Positions 8,015 through 16,293 of a stretch of 64,000 nucleotides of DNA are shown here, piece by piece. The DNA lies in contig OZ244916.1 of the NCBI GenBank assembly GCA_965221835.1, positions 1,920,336-1,984,335 on the forward strand. Reading direction: 5' to 3'. The stretch is from Persebacter sp965221835. Lineage in GTDB: Bacteria > Pseudomonadota > Gammaproteobacteria > Tethybacterales > Persebacteraceae. The notes below the pieces were generated by a model. It ran no database searches, was not told the origin of the DNA, and saw only the letters and a list, made by a program, of their open reading frames with translations. The position numbers and the translations under genes are program-made. Within the stretch, counting starts at the first letter, position 1. Each line of letters opens with the position of its first letter.

Positions 8015-8755
8015 ATGGACGATTCTTTATTGCAGCGGTACAGCCGCCATATTTTATTGGACGACATCGGCGTGGAAGGGCAAGAACGTTTGCGCGCCGC
8101 CAAAATTGTCATTGCGGGGGCGGGCGGTTTGGGATGCCCCGCGGCGTTGTATCTGGCGGCGGCGGGAGTCGGCGAAATCGTTATTTACGACGACGACGAA
8201 GTGGATTTAACCAATTTGCAGCGACAAGTTTTGCACTGCACGGACGACATCGGCAAAGCGAAAGTCGCATCGGCGGCGCGCAAGTTGGCGGCGATTAATG
8301 CAAATTGTCGCGTGTCGCCGGTGCGGGCGCGGCTGGATGCGGCAAACGCGGCGGCAGTCGCGGATTGCGCGGCGGTGTTGGATTGCAGCGACAACTATCC
8401 TTCGCGTCATGCGATTAATCGCGCTTGCGTATCGGCAAAAACGCCGCTGGTTTTCGGTGCGGCGGCGGGTTTTGACGGACAAATGGCGGTGTTCGATTCG
8501 CGCGATTCCGAATCGCCTTGCTATCATTGTTTGTTTGACGAAAACGGCGACGCACCAGAAACGCCGTGCGCTTTGTTTGGCGTATTTGCGCCGCTGGTCG
8601 GCATTGTCGGTTGTATGCAAGCGGCGGCGGCGATTAAAATTATTGCCGCACCGCATCTGGCGGCAACGGGAAAACTCTTGCTAATAGAAGCCCGCAAAAT
8701 GGAAATCCGCGAAGTACGCGTCCCCCGCGATTCGCAATGCACAGTTTGCGGATAA
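8015..8755 (+). CDS. moeB: E1-like adenylyltransferase, MoeB/ThiF family
   Basis: A 246-residue enzyme that adenylates the C-terminal Gly-Gly of a ubiquitin-like sulfur carrier (MoaD for molybdopterin or ThiS for thiazole). Motifs: RYSRHILLDDIGVEGQERL, the nucleotide loop GAGGLGCPAALYL, DDDEVDLTNLQRQVLH, DCSDNYPSRHAIN, and two zinc knuckles, CYHC and the C-terminal C242-T-V-C245. The length fits MoeB/ThiF without a rhodanese domain. MoaA, MobA and FdhD are encoded 20 kb away and ThiD nearby, so either pathway is possible. MoeB versus ThiF cannot be settled from sequence alone. Confidence 0.88.
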   Translation: MDDSLLQRYSRHILLDDIGVEGQERLRAAKIVIAGAGGLGCPAALYLAAAGVGEIVIYDDDEVDLTNLQRQVLHCTDDIGKAKVASAARKLAAINANCRVSPVRARLDAANAAAVADCAAVLDCSDNYPSRHAINRACVSAKTPLVFGAAAGFDGQMAVFDSRDSESPCYHCLFDENGDAPETPCALFGVFAPLVGIVGCMQAAAAIKIIAAPHLAATGKLLLIEARKMEIREVRVPRDSQCTVCG

Positions 8756-8876
8756 TCCGGGCGGGTTTTTTGTTTTTTTCATTCTTGCGAAATGACCGGG
8801 AAATAAAGTTTGAAACGAGTTCGGCGGAGTTTACTCCGCCCTCCGATTTCCGCTTTTCCGCCGCTGTCTATCGTTC

Positions 8877-8944
8877 GCGGAAAATGCCGGGTTTTGCAGC
8901 AGTAAACTGCTGCGGCTTGTTTCGCCCCCGACAAATGTCAGGGG
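8877..8944 (+). repeat. 68-bp double-palindrome repeat, copy 1
   Basis: This stretch contains the perfect palindrome GCAGCAGTAAACTGCTGC (8896-8913) followed by a CCCGACA/TGTC hairpin. The same 68 bp, inverted and with one mismatch, stands at 45694-45761 near the second surface-protein gene. Its function is unknown, and it may be a mobile palindromic element or a terminator cassette. Confidence 0.75.
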
Positions 8945-8961
8945 CGAGTAAACCAAAAAAA

Positions 8962-8992
8962 GCGGCGAGTTTCCCCGCCGCCTTTTCTTTTT
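8962..8992. terminator. Bidirectional intrinsic terminator
   Basis: A GCGGCG/CGCCGC stem is flanked by an A-run on the left and a T-run on the right. It can end transcription from the moeB-like gene (+) and from surface protein A (-). Confidence 0.75.
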
Positions 8993-9003
8993 TTCTCCCG
9001 AAA

Positions 9004-10872
9004 TTAAAAACGATAAACCGCGTTCATTTGGAGTTTGCCGTTTTCGGCGAAATTGTTGGCATTTTCCCATTTGAAACCGGCAGACGGGCGGATTGTCCAG
9101 CGGTTATAACGCAAAACGCTTTCCAGATTTAATTCGTTTTGTGTTTCGGTTTTTATGCCGGAATCGGATTCTTTCCATTCGGATTGCATTCGGTAAACGG
9201 GGGAGATTTTCCAGATTCCGTTTTGTAAATCCGCCGACAGCGAAAAATCATAATCCGCCGTTTTGCCTGCAACGGATTCGGAAAATTCTGCCGCAAATAA
9301 ATCGGTTTTATATTCCGCTTTTGACAAATAGCGAAAATCGCCGAAATCGCCGCCGGTGTTTGTTTGTCCCGCCGACCATTGCATCCGCAGTTTTTCGTTA
9401 ACGGCGTATTCTATTTTTCCGCCCGCCCGCACGAAATAATCGTTTTCGCTGATGCGGTAGCCGAATTCGGGCGAAAAGGCGAAAGCATCGGCGGGGCGAC
9501 CGTCGTTTAAGAAATCGGCAATCGCATACATCGCCATTGCAACTCCGACCGCCCCGATAATCGCAACTTCGGCATCGTTATTTCTCGGCGAGGCGACTGC
9601 AATCCGAATCTCGTTGTCGTTAAAGAAAATCCGATTTCTGCCGTCCGCAACCACAATTATTAACCGGTCGGTTGCGAGATTAAAATCGGCGGGCATTTGC
9701 GGAAATCCGTCATCGCCGAAAAGTTCCGAGTCGCCGCAATCGGGCAATGCCGAAAAATTGGAAGATTCCCGAATTATGCATCCGGTTGCCATTTCGCCGT
9801 CTGCGATTTGCGGTTGCGATTCTCGGGCGGCGGCGACGGGAAGATTATCGTTTCGTTCAACAGGAATTCCGCAAAGTTCGGCAACTTCGGTTTTTTCGTT
9901 GTTAATTGCAATTGAAGAAATCCAGCCCGCACTTTCGCATGATTCGGCAGAATATCTCGCCGCAACCGTGATTGTATTTGCCGCAAAAAATGTTGCGGGC
10001 GTTTGACAAATTCCGCCGCTGTTGACGGGCGAAAAAACTTCGCCGTCTCCGCAATCCATCGCCGCCCTGTCGACACACATATTAGACGAATTAATAGTTT
10101 CGTGTTCTTCGCAAGTCGGCGGCGTTGTCGGTTCGCACATATTTGTATCGGGGTTTAATCTCGTTGTCGCCGTGTCGCAATTCGTAATCGGTTCGCATCG
10201 GGCGGGTGACACGGCGTTGTTAAAAAATTCGCCCGGGCAATCGGCGGCGGATTCAATCGCACGGCAAGAAAGTCCGCCTGTTTCCATAATCGGAAATCCG
10301 GTTGCACATTCGCATGCAGTTCTCGCCTCGTTTACTGTTGCGGTCGTGCCATCGCAAACATCAGGTTCAATTATCGTATCGCAAACTGTCGTATTTTCCG
10401 CATCCGCCGCCGTGAAAGAATATGCAACGGTCATCTGAATAGCGTTTTCGGTTATATCCCGTGCAAGGATAACACAATCGCACTTTGTGGAATCCGCACA
10501 ATTTTCCCTTGCTGCTGCTTGTGCATCTGCTGCGTTCATGCCTCTTCCTGACCGAGTTTCTATATTTGCTATATCAGATAAATCTACATACATCGCAAGA
10601 TATTGATTAGCAAAATCGGTAATAATGGAACAACTATCAGCAGGATAATTAATGCATGCAGCACTCGCATCCACATTTGCTCCTCTATTAACACTAGTTA
10701 AAGGATCTGTACCATTTTCAGCATAGCCGACAGCAACTCCGATAATAAAGTTTGTACTACCGGTAGAAAATCCGCCGGCAATACTTCCCGCCGCATTTGC
10801 GGAAATGTTAGACAATCCCGCCGCAAAAAAGACGGCGGCGAAAAGAATTATTTTATTGATTATGTTTTTCAT
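9004..10872 (-). CDS. Secreted Cys-rich surface protein A with C-terminal outer-membrane domain
   Basis: A 622-residue exported protein and paralogue of surface protein B at 46-49 kb. A signal peptide (residues about 1-28, ending ANAA) is followed by a module resembling DUF4189 (SGRGMNAADAQAAARENCAD) and then EGF-like Cys-rich repeats (CECATGFPIMETGGLSCR, NMCEPTTPPTCEEH). A hydrophobic stretch lies at about 432-452. A C-terminal region of alternating aromatic strands ends in NAVYRF, the terminal Phe typical of outer-membrane barrels. I infer a surface passenger held by a small barrel. The start at 10872 is set by the Shine-Dalgarno AGAGGAG, with TATACT further upstream. Length and Cys content suggest adhesion or host contact, but no function is proven. 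Confidence 0.75.
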   Translation of the reverse strand: MKNIINKIILFAAVFFAAGLSNISANAAGSIAGGFSTGSTNFIIGVAVGYAENGTDPLTSVNRGANVDASAACINYPADSCSIITDFANQYLAMYVDLSDIANIETRSGRGMNAADAQAAARENCADSTKCDCVILARDITENAIQMTVAYSFTAADAENTTVCDTIIEPDVCDGTTATVNEARTACECATGFPIMETGGLSCRAIESAADCPGEFFNNAVSPARCEPITNCDTATTRLNPDTNMCEPTTPPTCEEHETINSSNMCVDRAAMDCGDGEVFSPVNSGGICQTPATFFAANTITVAARYSAESCESAGWISSIAINNEKTEVAELCGIPVERNDNLPVAAARESQPQIADGEMATGCIIRESSNFSALPDCGDSELFGDDGFPQMPADFNLATDRLIIVVADGRNRIFFNDNEIRIAVASPRNNDAEVAIIGAVGVAMAMYAIADFLNDGRPADAFAFSPEFGYRISENDYFVRAGGKIEYAVNEKLRMQWSAGQTNTGGDFGDFRYLSKAEYKTDLFAAEFSESVAGKTADYDFSLSADLQNGIWKISPVYRMQSEWKESDSGIKTETQNELNLESVLRYNRWTIRPSAGFKWENANNFAENGKLQMNAVYRF

Positions 10873-10905
10873 TTGTTTTCTCCTCTGATTAAAAATGTCT
10901 GCGAA

Positions 10906-10911
10906 AGTATA
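10906..10911 (-). promoter_or_regulatory. -10 hexamer of surface gene A
   Basis: TATACT, about 33 nt before the ATG. The whole leader, including the Shine-Dalgarno, is nearly identical to that of surface gene B, so both genes probably share regulation. Confidence 0.6.
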
Positions 10912-10920
10912 ACACACATT

Positions 10921-10948
10921 CCGCCCGAATCCGCAAAAAAACGGGCGG
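10921..10948. promoter_or_regulatory. Conserved palindrome upstream of surface gene A
   Basis: CCGCCCG and CGGGCGG enclose a 14-nt spacer rich in A. The same palindrome stands at the same distance upstream of surface gene B (48897-48924). It could be an operator or a terminator for transcription entering from the right. Confidence 0.5.
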
Positions 10949-10989
10949 GGACGGAATCGGACGGCGGCGGAATTCTGCGAAAAAACGCC

Positions 10990-11154
10990 GTCATTCCCGC
11001 GAAAGCGGGAATCTATTCGGGGCGATTAATTTTGGAATTTCGCAAATTTTACGGGAAAATTAAGTTTGGAATTTCCGCGCATTTTTTTTGTGAAAAACGA
11101 GGTGAATGCGGGAATTTGTCGGTAAAAATGGATTCCCGCTTTCGCGGGAATGAC
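10990..11154. mobile_element. MITE-like element with GTCATTCCCGCG inverted ends, copy 1
   Basis: A hairpin GTCATTCCCGCG..GCGGGAATC opens the element and its inverted counterpart, ending GCGGGAATGAC, closes it 165 bp later. The core is AT-rich and carries a repeated motif built around TTTGGAATTTCCGCGC. A second copy, 130 bp long with a different core, lies at 45805-45934. No transposase is encoded, so it would be non-autonomous. Confidence 0.55.
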
Positions 11155-11291
11155 GGCGGGGAGGCGGCACATTTTACGCGAAAATTAAGTTTGGAATTTC
11201 CGCGCATTTTTTTCGCAAAAAACGGCGTGAACGCGGGGATTTGTCGGCGAGAATCGGACGGCGGCGGCGGCGAAAATCGGACGGCGGCGGG

Positions 11292-11568
11292 GGAGATTCC
11301 GATTTACATCGGAATGGTAAAAATTGGAAAAGAATTTACCATTCCGGCGAACGCCGGAATCTCTGCGGGAGATTCCGATTTACATCGGAATGGTAAAAGT
11401 TGGAAATTAGGAAAATAAAATTTACCATTCCGGCGAACGCCGGAATCTCTGCGGAGATTCCGATTTACATCGGAATGGTAAAAGTTGGAAATTAGGAAAA
11501 TAAAATTTACCATTCCGGCGAACGCCGGAATCTCTGCGGGAGATTCCGATTTACATCGGAATGGTAAA
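11292..11568. repeat. Array of 62-63-bp palindromic elements, locus 1
   Basis: Three complete elements (11335-11397, 11421-11482, 11506-11568) and one half element (from 11292) begin TTTACCATTCCG and end CGGAATGGTAAA. Each contains two hairpins, one centred on GGCGAACGCC and one on GATTTACATC. The elements are joined by an almost constant 23-nt AT-rich linker. Two more elements and a half occur at 45981-46181. The constant linkers exclude a CRISPR array. The pattern is like a REP/BIME array. Confidence 0.85.
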
Positions 11569-11659
11569 AAATGACGGCGGGGAGGCGGGAGTTTTGCGCG
11601 AAAGCTTGGAATTCTCGCGCATTTTTTTCGCAAAAAACGATGAAGGCGGGCGAGTACTG

Positions 11660-11665
11660 TACAAT
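11660..11665 (+). promoter_or_regulatory. -10 hexamer, predicted leaderless start of glmU
   Basis: TACAAT, 6 nt before the ATG at 11672. It lies just after the palindromic array region, so glmU-glmS transcription begins outside the repeats. Confidence 0.55.
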
Positions 11666-11671
11666 GGCGGA

Positions 11672-13015
11672 ATGCAAACGCCGGTTGATGTCGTCGTCCT
11701 CGCCGCCGGACGCGGAAGTCGTTTACGCACCGATATGCCAAAACCGCTTCTGCCGCTTGCGGGCGAACCGCTTATTGCGCATGTTCTTGCCGCCGCCGAA
11801 AAGTTGCGTCCGCGCAATATGGTTGTTGTTGTGCCGTCCGGCGATGAGGCGGTGCGAAACGCCGCCCGCGAATATTCCGTGCGTAATATCGCCTTTGCGG
11901 TGCAACTGAAACCGAATGGCACGGCGGATGCCGCCCGTTGCGGTGCGGAAAAAGTTGCCGCCGATGGAATAGTTTTGATTTTGTGTGCGGATGCGCCGCT
12001 GATTTCGGTTGAATCGTTGCGCCGTCTCAAAAATGCGGCAAAAACCCGCCCGGCATTGTTGTCGTTTTATGCGGAAAATCCGGCGGGGTATGGGCGAATC
12101 GTCCGCAACCAAAAAATCGTTGCCGCCATTGTGGAAGAAAAAGATGCGCGCGGCGATGTGTGCGCGATTCGCGAAGTTTTCGCCGGTGCAATCGCCGCCC
12201 CGGCAAAATGGTGTCGGCAAAATCTCGCCCGCATTCGCGCGAGTCGCGGCGGCGAAATGTATTTGACCGATTTGGCGGCGCGGGCATTTGCGCAAAATAA
12301 TGCGGCATGTACGGTGCCGGTTGCCGCAGCGGAAGCGGCGGGAATCAATACTTTTTCCGAACTCGCGCGCGCCGAAAACGAAATACGGCGGCGGCGAACG
12401 GCGGCATTGATGGCGCAAGGCGTGCGAGTTGCCGACCCGGCGCGCACAGATTTAAGGGGAAATGTGCGGGCGGGGCGCGATTCGGAAATAGACATTAATA
12501 CCGTTTTGCAAAATGTCGTTTTGGCGCGCGGAGTCAAAATCGGCGCGCACTGCGTCATTACCGATTGCCGAATCGGGGCGGATGCGCGGATTGAACCGTT
12601 TTGTCATTTGCACGGCGCGACAATCGGTGCGCGTTGCACTGTGGGACCTTTCGCGCGCATTCGCCCGCAAACGCAAATGCAAACCGGCGCGCATGTCGGC
12701 AACTTTGTGGAGTTGAAAAACGCCCGTCTCGGTGCGGGAGTCAAAGCCGGTCATCTCGCTTATTTGGGCGATGCGGAAATCGGCGCGAACGCGAATATCG
12801 GCGCGGGCGTTATTTCTTGCAATTACGACGGGCGGCGCAAACACAAAACTGTTATCGGCGCCGATTCGTTTGTCGGTTCGGATACGCAACTTATCGCACC
12901 GGTGCGGGTTGGGCGCGGTGCCTATATTGCCGCCGGTACGACTCTGACAAAAGATGCGCCGCCGGATGCGCTGACATGGTCGCGGATTCCGCAGACCAGC
13001 CGGAAAAAACGCTGA
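11672..13015 (+). CDS. glmU: Bifunctional GlmU: N-acetylglucosamine-1-phosphate uridyltransferase / glucosamine-1-phosphate acetyltransferase
   Basis: A 447-residue cytoplasmic enzyme making UDP-GlcNAc for peptidoglycan and LPS. The N-terminal half has the pyrophosphorylase loop VVLAAGRGSRLRTDMPKPLL and the uridine-binding PNGTADA. The C-terminal half is a left-handed beta-helix of hexapeptide repeats (IGADARIEPFCHLHGATIGA) with the acetyltransferase residues in KAGHLAYLGDAEIG and NYDGRRKHKT. The frame extends upstream into the repeat array, but the family starts at this Met, which also fits the -10 spacing. The stop overlaps the start of glmS (TGATG). Confidence 0.97.
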   Translation: MQTPVDVVVLAAGRGSRLRTDMPKPLLPLAGEPLIAHVLAAAEKLRPRNMVVVVPSGDEAVRNAAREYSVRNIAFAVQLKPNGTADAARCGAEKVAADGIVLILCADAPLISVESLRRLKNAAKTRPALLSFYAENPAGYGRIVRNQKIVAAIVEEKDARGDVCAIREVFAGAIAAPAKWCRQNLARIRASRGGEMYLTDLAARAFAQNNAACTVPVAAAEAAGINTFSELARAENEIRRRRTAALMAQGVRVADPARTDLRGNVRAGRDSEIDINTVLQNVVLARGVKIGAHCVITDCRIGADARIEPFCHLHGATIGARCTVGPFARIRPQTQMQTGAHVGNFVELKNARLGAGVKAGHLAYLGDAEIGANANIGAGVISCNYDGRRKHKTVIGADSFVGSDTQLIAPVRVGRGAYIAAGTTLTKDAPPDALTWSRIPQTSRKKR

Positions 13016-14817
13016 TGTGCGGCATTGTCGGCGCGGTCGGACGCGGTGCGGCGCGCGGATTTTTGTTGCGCGGGTTGGCGACTTTGGAATATCGCGGCTA
13101 CGATTCCGCCGGATTGGCGTTTCCCGGCAAAAACGGAATCCGCCGCATCGCGACAACCGAACGCGCCGCTGCTTTGCGCGCACCTGCCAAAAATATTTCC
13201 GCCAAAGTTGGAATCGGTCATACTCGCTGGGCGACTCACGGCGCGCCGACCGCACAAAACGCGCATCCGGTTGTCGCCGGAAAAATCGCCGTCGTCCACA
13301 ACGGCATCATAGAAAATCATGCCGCCTTGCGCGCCGAACTCGCCGCCGCCGGATGCGCGTTTCATACCGATACCGATACCGAAGTCGCCGCTTGTTTGTT
13401 GCACGCCGAATTTGCCAAAGACGGCGATTTGTCGGCGGCAATGCGGCGGACAATCGCCCGTCTGGAAGGCGCATTCGCCCTCGCCGCAGTGGCGGCGGGA
13501 CGCGCCGAAGTTGTTTGCGCCCGTCATGGTGCGCCGTTGCTTGCCGGCACAGGCGAAGATGGCGTATATCTCGCCTCAGATGCGCAAGCGTTGGCGGGTG
13601 CGGCTTGTCGCGTTGTCGCGTTGGAAGATGGCGATTGCGCGTTGTTGTCGGCGGACGGTGTGCGAATTGCAAACGGCGGCGGCGAAGTCAAACGCGCATG
13701 GCATTCGTTGCCGGCGGATGCGCCTGTTGCAGCACCCGGCGAACACCGGCATTTTATGTTGAAAGAAATTTTTGAACAACCGATTGCGGTTGCCGCCGCT
13801 GTGCGTCCATTTGTCGGCGGTGCGCGATTGTCGCCGGGGCGATTCGGACGCGGTGCGGCGGAGGCATTGCGCCGCGCAAAAAATATTTTAATTGTCGCTT
13901 GCGGCACGAGTTATCACGCGGGAATGGTCGCCGGTTATTGGATGCGTTCTTTGGGCGTTTCGTGTCGTGCCGAAATCGCCAGCGAATATCGCCATTCCGC
14001 CGACCCGCACATCGGCGAAACATTGGCGGTGGCGGTGTCGCAATCTGGCGAAACCGCCGATACATTGTCGGCGGTACGCGCCGCAAAAAAAGCGGGCGCA
14101 AAAGTTTTGTCGCTGGTCAATGCGCCGTCTTCGGCAATCGCGCGCGAGTCCGATTTTGTGGTTTGTGCGCACGCCGGACCGGAAATCGGAGTCGCTTCCA
14201 CAAAATGTTTTACCGCCCAACTTTCGCAGTTGCTTTTGTTGTCGCTGGCGGCGGCAAAGGCGCGGGGCGGAGTCGCACCGCAAACTGAGACGGCAATACT
14301 TTCGCAGTTGCGCGCATTGCCGCATCTAATGCGCCGCGCATTGCTTTTAGAAAAAGACATTTGCGGTTGGGCGCGCGATTTTTCGGTTGCAGGAAGCGCG
14401 CTGTATATCGGGCGTTGCGCGCATTATCCGCTGGCGTTGGAAGGCGCATTAAAACTGAAAGAAATTTCATATTTGCACGCCGAAGGATGCGCCGCCGGCG
14501 AATTAAAACACGGAATGCTTGCGCTGGTAGACGACAAAATGCCGGTTGTGGGAATTGCGCCGTCCGCCGGACCGGCGGCAAAAATGGCGTCCAATTTGGA
14601 AGAAGTCGCGGCGCGGCGCGGGCGGTTGTATGTTTTATCGGGCGGCGGCGATGCGCCTTCCGGTGCGCGGACAATCGCGGTAGAAGAAGGCGGCGAATGG
14701 GTGTCGCCGATTGTCTACGCCGTGCCTTTGCAACTACTCGCCTATCACACCGCGTTAGAAAAAGGCACCGACATAGACAAACCCCGCAATCTCGCCAAAT
14801 CGGTGACGGTGGAATAG
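13015..14817 (+). CDS. glmS: Glutamine--fructose-6-phosphate aminotransferase (isomerizing)
   Basis: A 600-residue enzyme that converts fructose-6-phosphate and glutamine to glucosamine-6-phosphate. After removal of Met the catalytic Cys is N-terminal (CGIVGAVGRG). The glutaminase domain carries LEYRGYDSAG, GHTRWATHG and HNGIIENH. Two SIS sugar-isomerase domains follow (ACGTSYHAG, AVSQSGETADT, STKCFTAQ), ending with the invariant DKPRNLAKSVTVE. ATG overlaps the glmU stop, so the pair is translationally coupled and supplies consecutive parts of the UDP-GlcNAc pathway. Confidence 0.98.
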   Translation: MCGIVGAVGRGAARGFLLRGLATLEYRGYDSAGLAFPGKNGIRRIATTERAAALRAPAKNISAKVGIGHTRWATHGAPTAQNAHPVVAGKIAVVHNGIIENHAALRAELAAAGCAFHTDTDTEVAACLLHAEFAKDGDLSAAMRRTIARLEGAFALAAVAAGRAEVVCARHGAPLLAGTGEDGVYLASDAQALAGAACRVVALEDGDCALLSADGVRIANGGGEVKRAWHSLPADAPVAAPGEHRHFMLKEIFEQPIAVAAAVRPFVGGARLSPGRFGRGAAEALRRAKNILIVACGTSYHAGMVAGYWMRSLGVSCRAEIASEYRHSADPHIGETLAVAVSQSGETADTLSAVRAAKKAGAKVLSLVNAPSSAIARESDFVVCAHAGPEIGVASTKCFTAQLSQLLLLSLAAAKARGGVAPQTETAILSQLRALPHLMRRALLLEKDICGWARDFSVAGSALYIGRCAHYPLALEGALKLKEISYLHAEGCAAGELKHGMLALVDDKMPVVGIAPSAGPAAKMASNLEEVAARRGRLYVLSGGGDAPSGARTIAVEEGGEWVSPIVYAVPLQLLAYHTALEKGTDIDKPRNLAKSVTVE

Positions 14818-14856
14818 TTGTTTTTCCGCGAAGGCAGCGGATTCCACTCCCGCCGA

Positions 14857-15741
14857 TTACGCCCATTCGCGGGGGCGTAAAAATTCTTGGGACAGGCGCG
14901 CTTCTTCTTCGCCGGGCGGGGGCGTTTCGGTGCGCCAGCGGACGAGGGGCGGCAGCGACATTAAAACGGAATCGGCGCGTCCGCCGGATTGCAATCCGAA
15001 CAAAGTACCGCGGTCGTATACGAGATTAAATTCCGCATACCGCCCGCGCCGCACGAGTTGCCATTCGCGTTCGCGTTCGCCGAAAGGCATTTTTGCGCGT
15101 TTTCGGACAATCGGCAAATAGGCGTTTGCAAAAGCATCGCCGATAGCGCGCATAACCGAAAGCGCGTGCGGGAATCCGTTTTCGTTAAAATCGTCAAAAA
15201 ATACGCCGCCGATTCCGCGCATTTCACCGCGGTGTTTAATATAAAAATAATCGTCGCACTGTTTTTTAAATTTCGGATACAGCGCGACATCAATGTCGTC
15301 CAGCGCGGTTTTGCATGTTGCATGAAAATGACGGCAGTCGTTTGCAAATCCGTAATGCGGCGTAAGATCCATTCCGCCGCCGCACCATCGCGCACCGCCG
15401 GCGGCGAAAAATCGCACATTCATGTGCGCGGCGGGACAATACGGATTTTGCGGATGCGCGACAAGCGAAACGCCCGCTGCGCAATACGATTCGCCGGCAA
15501 GATGCGGACGCCGCGCAGTTGCAGCAGGCGGCAACGAGTCGCCGGCAATGTCGGAAAAATTAATTCCCGCGCGTTCAAAAACCGCACCATTTTCGCGGCG
15601 CAATCCGCGTCCTTTGCCGAGTGCGCTTTGCCATTCTTCGGCGACAAACGCCGCGCCGTCCTCTGCGGCAAATGCCGCCCCGAGACGTTCTTGCAAATCG
15701 GCAAGATATTCCCGCGCCGCCGTAATTTCACTATCGTTCAT
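14857..15741 (-). CDS. hemF: Oxygen-dependent coproporphyrinogen III oxidase
   Basis: A 294-residue enzyme that decarboxylates coproporphyrinogen III to protoporphyrinogen IX with O2 in haem synthesis. Family signatures include GVSLVAHPQNPYCPAAHMNV, WCGGGMDLTPHYGF, FYIKHRGEMRGIGGVFFDD, YAEFNLVYDRGTLFGLQSGG and SVLMSLPPLVRW. The Met at 15741 begins the known domain. The frame runs on into the AT-rich repeats upstream, which give only low-complexity sequence and are left out. It converges with glmS. Its presence means the cell meets oxygen. Confidence 0.96.
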   Translation of the reverse strand: MNDSEITAAREYLADLQERLGAAFAAEDGAAFVAEEWQSALGKGRGLRRENGAVFERAGINFSDIAGDSLPPAATARRPHLAGESYCAAGVSLVAHPQNPYCPAAHMNVRFFAAGGARWCGGGMDLTPHYGFANDCRHFHATCKTALDDIDVALYPKFKKQCDDYFYIKHRGEMRGIGGVFFDDFNENGFPHALSVMRAIGDAFANAYLPIVRKRAKMPFGEREREWQLVRRGRYAEFNLVYDRGTLFGLQSGGRADSVLMSLPPLVRWRTETPPPGEEEARLSQEFLRPREWA

Positions 15742-16289
15742 AAAAGTTTGTAAAAAAAATTCAACACAAAATTCAAAACACAAAACGCGCAAAATACAAA
15801 ATTCAAAACGCAAAACGCAAAATGCAAAACGCGCAAAATACAAAACGCGCAAAATTCAAAACACAAAACGCGAAATGCAAAACGCGCGCGCAAATCTGCA
15901 TTTGGAAAATAGTATAATACAAAAATGCGGCGCGCCGTTATCCGATGAGTTTTTTTTCGCTTTCGTTAAAACGCAAAATGCGAAATGCAAACGCAAAATA
16001 CAAAACGCGAAATACAAAACGCGCAAAATACGAAATGCGAAATACAAAATGCAAAACGCGAAACGCAAAATGCGAAATACAAAACGCGCAAGCAAATCTG
16101 CATTTGGAAAATAGTATAATACAAAAATGCGGCGCGCCGTTATCCGATGAGTTTTTTCGCTTTCGTTAAAATGCAAAACGCGAAATGCGAAATTCAAAAC
16201 GCGAAATGCGAAATGCAAAATGCAAAATGCGCGCGCAAATTCGCATTTGGAAAATAGTATAATACAAAAATGCGGCGCGCCGTTATCCG
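15742..16289. repeat. Low-complexity AT-rich repeats with three copies of a promoter-plus-start block
   Basis: Short variants of an AAAACGCGAAATGC-like 8-15-mer fill the spaces between three copies of an ~80-bp block. The blocks start near 15891, 16093 and 16236 and run to about 15971, 16171 and 16314. Each block holds TATAAT, a 7-codon reading frame and the first codons of the popT-like gene. Only the third block is joined to the full gene. Copy 1 has eight T instead of six after the ATGAG and so shifts frame. Copy 2 opens a short frame (16147-16257) that runs through the repeats to a TAG just before the third -10 box. Confidence 0.85.
16258..16263 (+). promoter_or_regulatory. -10 hexamer for the leader peptide and popT-like gene (third copy)
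   Basis: TATAAT, 6 nt before the leader-peptide ATG at 16270. Identical hexamers occur at 15913-15918 and 16115-16120 in the other two copies. Confidence 0.65.
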
Positions 16290-16293
16290 ATGA
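16270..16293 (+). CDS. Predicted 7-residue leader peptide MRRAVIR
   Basis: An ATG exactly 6 nt after the TATAAT opens a seven-codon frame, whose TGA overlaps the ATG of the popT-like gene as ATGA. This would let ribosomes on a leaderless mRNA re-start on the long gene, which has no Shine-Dalgarno of its own. The same seven codons are kept in all three copies of the block. It is inferred from sequence pattern only. Confidence 0.4.
   Translation: MRRAVIR

Noticed and set aside
10873..11418. A 181-codon open frame on the plus strand upstream of glmU
   Set aside because: It translates the palindromic elements only and has no ribosome site or domain.
11292..11568. Regularly spaced repeats that could be taken for a CRISPR array
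   Set aside because: The linkers between units are nearly identical, the units are double hairpins of 62-63 bp, and no cas gene is near.
12601..13014. A long N-terminal extension of glmS
   Set aside because: It overlaps glmU in another frame, and GlmS must begin Met-Cys-Gly for its N-terminal catalytic Cys.
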